Part shown: positions 60,018 through 64,000 of the stretch, piece by piece
Layout of the letters: every line of letters begins with the position of its first letter
Numbering within the stretch: the stretch's first letter is position 1
From: Fidelibacterota bacterium
Lineage (GTDB): Bacteria; Pseudomonadota; Alphaproteobacteria; Rhodospirillales; Rhodospirillaceae
Assembly (NCBI GenBank): GCA_947472795.1
Contig: CANJBL010000002.1
Location: forward strand, 1-64,000
Length of the DNA stretch: 64,000 nucleotides
Reading direction: 5' to 3'
Translations under genes and position numbers: made by a program
Notes under the pieces: generated by a model
The model's database searches: none
Seen by the model: the letters and a program-made list of their open reading frames with translations, nothing else
What the model was told of the DNA's origin: nothing

Positions 60018-61319
60018 ATGAAGACCAAGACTCTGAGCGCAGCTATCGCAGCCGTGGCTTTCGGTACGGCGGCTTTCTGTGGAAGCGGACAAGCGGCGGA
60101 AAGCTTCGACGCACCGCTTTCCAGCCCTCTCGGCATCACACTCATCGACGTGATCGGACCGTCCGACTTGTTTCTTTGGCGCTCGCTGGGCGGGCCTGAG
60201 GGCCAGCTCCTGTACACATTCGATGCAGATAGTGCTGGCAAGAGCACTTGCGTTGCCGACTGTGCGCGTGAATTCCCGCCGGCTATAGCAGCGGCAAACG
60301 CGACGGCTTTCGGAGAATGGTCGCTGGTGACCCGCGACGACGGCAAGCGGCAGTGGGCCTATCGTGGCAAGCCGCTTTATTATTCTTCCGCGCCGCCACC
60401 CGCGCCGGCGCGCGGCGGCCCTCCACAGGAGAATGCGAACGAGAAAGACGCCAACCAGGCGCTGATGGATCCGGGCAGCAAGATGTATGCGCCCAAGCCA
60501 GGCTGGCGGCGTGCAGCTTATGACGCCAATATCCTGACACCGCCGGATATCGCCGTAAGAAGTCTGCCGACGGCAAACGGCTATGGCCTCGTGGTGCCAA
60601 AGACGGGAATGACCATGTATGTCTTCCCCACACCGCCCAAGGACCCGAGCATGTGGACGCCGGTTTATGCGCCTACGCTTGCCGCTTCAATCGGCGACTT
60701 CACGATTACCATGCGTGAAGATGGAAAGCGCCAATGGGCCTACAAAGGCCGCGCACTTTTCACCTATAGAAAGGACTACACCCCCGGCGACGTGGATGGG
60801 CTTCTGGCGCAGAAGGATGCGCAGGCCGCCCTGGTGTATCGCCACTTCGTGCCGGCATCGCTGAAAATCGAGAACATGCTCTTCCACGGCCCGATCATGA
60901 CCACGAGCAAGGGGCTGTCGGTTTACACCCAGACGCGTTACCGCACGTTCTACGGTGGCCGCGAGACGCGCAACGGCTTCTGGTACACCTACGCAGACGC
61001 CAAGGCGGTTGGCACGCGCGCATGCATCGACGAGTGCACAAAAACCTGGAAACCTGTTCTCGCACCTAAGAACGCGCAGGCCTCGGGCTTTTGGGAGATT
61101 GTGAAGCGACCGGACGGGACCCAGCAATGGGCCTACAAGGGCGCAGCGCTTTATACCTACGCAGGTGACAAGCAGCCCGGCGACGATAACGGCAATAACC
61201 GCCACGACGTGGTCTTCGGCGATGTCGAAGGCAAGAAAGACCTGTCCCTGACTGGCGGCGATCGCCGCGGCGCGTCGGGTTCGGGCTTCTATTGGCGCTT
61301 GGTGGCATTTTTTAACTGA
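60018..61319 (+). CDS. Exported protein with three COG4315-type secreted repeats
   Basis: The 433-aa protein has a signal peptide (LSAAIAAVAFGTAAFCGSGQAA). Three divergent copies of the COG4315/PF03640 repeat each end in a shared motif: DGKRQWAYRGKPLYYS, DGKRQWAYKGRALFTYRKD and DGTQQWAYKGAALYTYAGD. Repeat 1 and repeat 3 have a CxxxC pair (C78/C82 and C336/C340) before a W/F-P motif; repeat 2 lacks it. Such repeats are found in secreted lipoproteins and electron-transfer-adjacent proteins of unknown function. Last gene of the module. Confidence 0.85.
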   Translation: MKTKTLSAAIAAVAFGTAAFCGSGQAAESFDAPLSSPLGITLIDVIGPSDLFLWRSLGGPEGQLLYTFDADSAGKSTCVADCAREFPPAIAAANATAFGEWSLVTRDDGKRQWAYRGKPLYYSSAPPPAPARGGPPQENANEKDANQALMDPGSKMYAPKPGWRRAAYDANILTPPDIAVRSLPTANGYGLVVPKTGMTMYVFPTPPKDPSMWTPVYAPTLAASIGDFTITMREDGKRQWAYKGRALFTYRKDYTPGDVDGLLAQKDAQAALVYRHFVPASLKIENMLFHGPIMTTSKGLSVYTQTRYRTFYGGRETRNGFWYTYADAKAVGTRACIDECTKTWKPVLAPKNAQASGFWEIVKRPDGTQQWAYKGAALYTYAGDKQPGDDNGNNRHDVVFGDVEGKKDLSLTGGDRRGASGSGFYWRLVAFFN

Positions 61320-61365
61320 GGTGTGTCACCACCTCTATGGCCGTGTTGGCCAAAACCATTGATAT

Positions 61366-61442
61366 TGGCGACCCCGGAGGGACTCGAACCCCCGACCCTC
61401 TGCTTAGAAGGCAGATGCTCTATCCAGCTGAGCTACGGGGTC
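61366..61442 (-). tRNA. tRNA-Arg(TCT)
   Basis: A 77-nt cloverleaf on the minus strand has acceptor GACCCCG/CGGGGTC, discriminator G, encoded CCA, D arm AGCTCAGCTGGATAGAGC and T arm GGTTCGAGTCC. The anticodon loop TTCTAAG gives anticodon TCT (AGA codons). Confidence 0.97.
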
Positions 61443-61457
61443 TGGATGCAGCAAATG

Positions 61458-61757
61458 TTACCGAATGCGGTTGAAAGCGAAGTTATCGGCGTAAGACTTC
61501 GGCTTCACAATTCTTTCGTTCGGTTCTTCGATTCTGTACGCCAAAGATTCCCGCGCTGCGTAAGCGACAGCTTCTTCTTTCGTATCAAACCAAAGCTTGA
61601 GCTGCCGATTAGTATCGTGCGAGCCCGCCCACCCCATCAAAGGATCGGCTTCCTGTGCTTCAGCGGGATCAAATTCAAGAAGCCAGCGCGTCGTGTTGGC
61701 ACGGCCCGACTGCATCGCCGTCTTGGCTGGCTTAGAGATTCGCACCGATCCAAGCAT
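61458..61757 (-). CDS. NDUFS4-type complex I accessory subunit (ETC complex I family)
   Basis: The 99-aa protein matches the ETC_C1_NDUFA4/NDUFS4 family: RISKPAKTAMQSGRANTTRW, then DPLMGWAGSHDT, LWFDTKEEAVAYAARESLAY and KPKSYADNFAFNRIR. It is the alphaproteobacterial homologue of the mitochondrial 18-kDa subunit of NADH:ubiquinone oxidoreductase, lying near the N-module at the hydrophilic arm. It is encoded away from the nuo operon, between two tRNA genes, as usual in the class. Confidence 0.93.
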   Translation of the reverse strand: MLGSVRISKPAKTAMQSGRANTTRWLLEFDPAEAQEADPLMGWAGSHDTNRQLKLWFDTKEEAVAYAARESLAYRIEEPNERIVKPKSYADNFAFNRIR

Positions 61758-61809
61758 CTTTCAGTCCTATGATGACGTTACATCCAGGCAGCATGATAGT
61801 TGCGCGGGC

Positions 61810-61886
61810 TGGTCGGAGCGAGAGGATTCGAACCTCCGACATCCAGCTCCCAAAGCTGGCGCTCTACCAGGCTGAGCTACGCTCCG
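61810..61886 (-). tRNA. tRNA-Pro(TGG)
   Basis: A 77-nt minus-strand cloverleaf has acceptor CGGAGCG/CGCTCCG, discriminator A, encoded CCA, D arm AGCTCAGCCTGGTAGAGC and T arm GGTTCGAATCC. The anticodon stem CCAGC/GCTGG with loop TTTGGGA gives anticodon TGG. Confidence 0.97.
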
Positions 61887-61970
61887 ACATCCTGCAGACG
61901 GCAGAATTCCTAGACTTTTTATGCGGTATGCTCAAGTCTAATGTCGAACTCCACCGAGAAGGAAACCTCT

Positions 61971-62633
61971 ATGTCGCGTGAGACCCTGGGATTGAGCGCG
62001 GATTTGCTGGCTTACGTCCACAAGGTCGGCATGCGCGAGGATGAAGATCTACGCCGCCTGCGCGAGGAAACCGCTTCGCACCCTATGGCGCAAATGCAAA
62101 TTTCGCCTGAGCAAGGTCAGTTCATGACCTTGCTGCTCGAACTCATCGGCGCACGTAAGACATTCGAGGTCGGCACTTTTACCGGCTACAGCGCCATGTG
62201 CATGGCCAAGGCCATGGGCCCGGCAGGGCGGATTGTGGCTCTGGATGTCAGCGAGGAATACACATCCATCGCGCGGCGTCATTGGGCGAAAGCGGGAGTG
62301 AGCCAGCAGATCGATTTACGCCTGAAGCCCGCTGCAGAGAGCCTCGCCGCCATGGTCGCTGCCGGCGAGGAAGGTACCTATGATTTTGTGTTCATCGACG
62401 CCGATAAGACCGGCTACGACACGTATTACGAATACGCCTTGAAGCTGTTACGCGCCGGTGGGCTTATCGCGATCGACAATGTGCTCTGGAGCGGGCGGGT
62501 CGCCGACGCGGCCGAAAAATCCGATGATACGGTGGCGTTGCGAAATCTGAATGCAAAGATCGTCGCCGACCAGCGCATCACCATGTGCTTGGTTCCGGTG
62601 GGTGATGGCCTCACGTTGGCGCGGAAGCGCTAG
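61971..62633 (+). CDS. O-methyltransferase family 3 (CCoAOMT-like)
   Basis: The 220-aa SAM-dependent methyltransferase has EVGTFTGYSAMCMAKAM (motif I), IVALDVSEEYTSIAR, DFVFIDADKTGYDTYYEYAL with the metal/catechol-binding Asp, and GGLIAIDNVLWSGRVAD. The acceptor is unknown. ATG 61971 follows AAGGA; ten upstream codons in frame belong to the leader. The 3' end overlaps the convergent methyltransferase gene by 23 bp. Confidence 0.93.
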   Translation: MSRETLGLSADLLAYVHKVGMREDEDLRRLREETASHPMAQMQISPEQGQFMTLLLELIGARKTFEVGTFTGYSAMCMAKAMGPAGRIVALDVSEEYTSIARRHWAKAGVSQQIDLRLKPAAESLAAMVAAGEEGTYDFVFIDADKTGYDTYYEYALKLLRAGGLIAIDNVLWSGRVADAAEKSDDTVALRNLNAKIVADQRITMCLVPVGDGLTLARKR

Positions 62634-63378
62634 GCATCGTCACGAACGTCACTTTCCCGGCATAGGCCAAGCGCGGCACCGCCCGATGGAAGAAGGGCTG
62701 CGCCGTGATATCCAGAGGCCGTGTATCGCCATTGCTGCAGTCTTCATTGACCGCATGATAATCGTTTGTGAAAACCGCAATGCGCGCAGCGCTACTGCGG
62801 TCTAAAATCGCACGCACATTTGCATTTGAAAGATGCTGCATAACATCCTTGCAGAGGAGAAGATCGCACGGCGGCACGTTGAAAGAGGTGATATCCGCAA
62901 CTTCAAACTTCACACGATCACTACCGAAAGCCGCGCGATTGGCGGCGATCACGGGAGCGACGACATCAATCCCCAGGTAATCGGAGGATTTGAAATCGAG
63001 AAATTTTGTGAAGCGCCAGTCGCCACAGCCCAAATCGACAATGGAGCGAATATCAAAACGGTCGAGCAGATGCTGGATATAAGCCGCATATGGCACGGAA
63101 TTGGAGAGGTCTGATCCTGGGCCGGATCCTCCACCCCAGAGACCCCGCTCATAAATCTTGCTGAAGGTGGACGAGGGGTCTGAAGCATTCTTGAAAAAAT
63201 GCTCTGGTGCCGTCCAAAACATTTCTCGGTCGGAAATCTGGAACGTTTTTACATAGTTGATGGCATCAGCTGCTTGGAAATCTGGCGCCGCATTGAACGC
63301 CTGACGAAAATACTGCAAGGTCGCAATATCATTCGCGGCGGACGTGCCAGGCGAATCACCCGAAGTCGCGAATACCAT
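62611..63378 (-). CDS. Class I SAM-dependent methyltransferase
   Basis: The 255-aa protein has a helical N-terminal part and then a Rossmann methyltransferase core: SIVDLGCGDWRFTKFLDF (motif I), YLGIDVVAPVI (motif II), FEVADITSFNVPPCDLLLCKDVMQHL (motif IV). The target is unknown. It lies one base from the DUF192 gene upstream on the same strand, so both are probably one transcript. Confidence 0.85.
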   Translation of the reverse strand: MVFATSGDSPGTSAANDIATLQYFRQAFNAAPDFQAADAINYVKTFQISDREMFWTAPEHFFKNASDPSSTFSKIYERGLWGGGSGPGSDLSNSVPYAAYIQHLLDRFDIRSIVDLGCGDWRFTKFLDFKSSDYLGIDVVAPVIAANRAAFGSDRVKFEVADITSFNVPPCDLLLCKDVMQHLSNANVRAILDRSSAARIAVFTNDYHAVNEDCSNGDTRPLDITAQPFFHRAVPRLAYAGKVTFVTMPSASAPT

Positions 63379-63379
63379 G

Positions 63380-63934
63380 TTACGGCCCGAGATTACTGAA
63401 TATCTTATGATGCACCGTATCGCCTGTCTTGATTCCTAGCCGGGCCGCCGTGCCGCCGGGCAGTTCGAGCACGGCCTGCACCGGGTCAGCAGGGCCAACG
63501 CCTTCTTCCGAGTGCGGTGTCGTATTTGCCGCGATGTAGATGATCTTACCGCTTGATTTGATGAACACCATGTCTAGCGGAATGAACGTATTACGCATCC
63601 AGAAGAGCTCCTGCCCTTCCGTGTGGAAATTAAAGATCATGCCGCGATCGGGCGCGAGGGAATTCCGGTGCATAAGCCCGATATTTCTCTCCCTCTCCGT
63701 CTCGGCCAGTTCCACAATAAAGGAATGAGTTTGTCCGCCGCTTTCGATCGTCAACGGCGATGTCGGCAGCGACTGAGCCTTCGACGGATCATAAGGTTCG
63801 TGAGGCCGCAGCCCCTGCGCCTGGACCGCCGGAACACTTGCGTCGGGATGTTGGCTGCAGCCTTCTGAACAACCGGCGAAGGTTGCGAGCAATCCAAGAG
63901 CAAGCAGAAAACGGCGACTATAAAGCCAGGTCAT
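63380..63934 (-). CDS. DUF192 family lipoprotein
   Basis: The 184-aa protein has a lipobox (LLATFAGC, Cys about residue 22) and the compact DUF192 domain: SFIVELAETERERNIGLMHR, MIFNFHTEGQELFWMRNTFI and PLDMVFIKSSGKIIYI. Family members are small periplasmic proteins of unknown role, with conserved Asp/Trp/Met. The remaining 66 bp to the window end presumably hold its promoter. Confidence 0.92.
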   Translation of the reverse strand: MTWLYSRRFLLALGLLATFAGCSEGCSQHPDASVPAVQAQGLRPHEPYDPSKAQSLPTSPLTIESGGQTHSFIVELAETERERNIGLMHRNSLAPDRGMIFNFHTEGQELFWMRNTFIPLDMVFIKSSGKIIYIAANTTPHSEEGVGPADPVQAVLELPGGTAARLGIKTGDTVHHKIFSNLGP

Positions 63935-64000
63935 ATGGGTATGCTTTCGTGGCGTGGTTTAAGGTGCGCGTTTTGGGGTCCAGCGATTTACGGTCACTGG

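Noticed and set aside
61323-61772. Plus-strand frame with ATPEGLEPPT near tRNA-Arg
   Set aside because: It is the antisense of tRNA-Arg and of the NDUFS4-like gene; no protein homology expected.
61769-61981. Plus-strand frame with RSERIRTSD over tRNA-Pro
   Set aside because: Antisense of tRNA-Pro and the leader of the O-methyltransferase gene.

Overview
The window is chromosomal DNA of an alphaproteobacterium. The markers are a DivK-type cell-cycle receiver, an RpoH sigma-32 with an intact RpoH box, PurU, CreA, an NDUFS4-type complex I accessory subunit, a zinc-free ribosomal protein L33, alphaproteobacterial XdhC and molybdopterin/MobA-like proteins, and a type II ferredoxin-NADP reductase beside a 2Fe-2S ferredoxin. 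Composition is moderately GC-rich and coding density is high, with frequent ATGA start/stop overlaps. The mixture of DivK, EgtB, DUF1592/DUF1552 proteins and a large TonB receptor would fit a Micropepsaceae/Rhizomicrobium-like lineage, but that is a guess.

Layout. 1-1.1 kb: a truncated IS3-family transposase abuts the 3' end of tRNA-Ser(GCT), followed by a DUF481 outer-membrane protein. 1.1-5.6 kb (minus strand): a GST, then the gatC-gatA-gatB amidotransferase operon with a small membrane protein. 5.6-17 kb (plus strand): ruvX, pyrB, a degenerate dihydroorotase, plsY, dprA, topA, rnr and an S41 peptidase lipoprotein. 17-19.4 kb: rpmG converges on divK, followed by a compact Ntox44-like polymorphic toxin gene and a candidate membrane immunity gene of lower GC. 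19.4-31 kb: purU, rpoH, egtB, creA, greB, a PAP2 phosphatase, RidA, prfC and ferredoxin/FNR. 32-34.7 kb: an xdhC and molybdopterin-binding/MobA-like pair with no molybdoenzyme nearby. 35-51.9 kb: mixed housekeeping genes (phoH, a retropepsin-like protein, ubiX, dienelactone hydrolase, K+/H+ antiporter, amino-acid permease, arsC, OsmC, NUDIX, sseA, YheT-like hydrolase), including a small unknown gene behind a near-consensus sigma-54 promoter. 52-61.3 kb: a TonB-dependent receptor facing a four-gene secreted module across an 865-bp intergenic region that carries a 21-bp direct repeat. 61.3-64 kb: tRNA-Arg(TCT), an NDUFS4-like gene, tRNA-Pro(TGG), two methyltransferases and a DUF192 lipoprotein.

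Four parts deserve a second look. First, the 52-61.3 kb locus: an unknown exported protein, a DUF1587/1595/1592/1588/1585 protein with a CxxCH haem motif, a Tat-exported DUF1552 protein and a three-repeat COG4315 protein, beside a TonB receptor. This looks like an uncharacterised envelope oxidation or uptake system. Second, the minimal Ntox44-like toxin and its possible immunity partner. Third, the dihydroorotase homologue in the pyr operon that has lost its HxH metal motif. Fourth, the sigma-54 promoter in front of an unrecognised gene. No rRNA, CRISPR array, intact insertion sequence or replication origin was seen.
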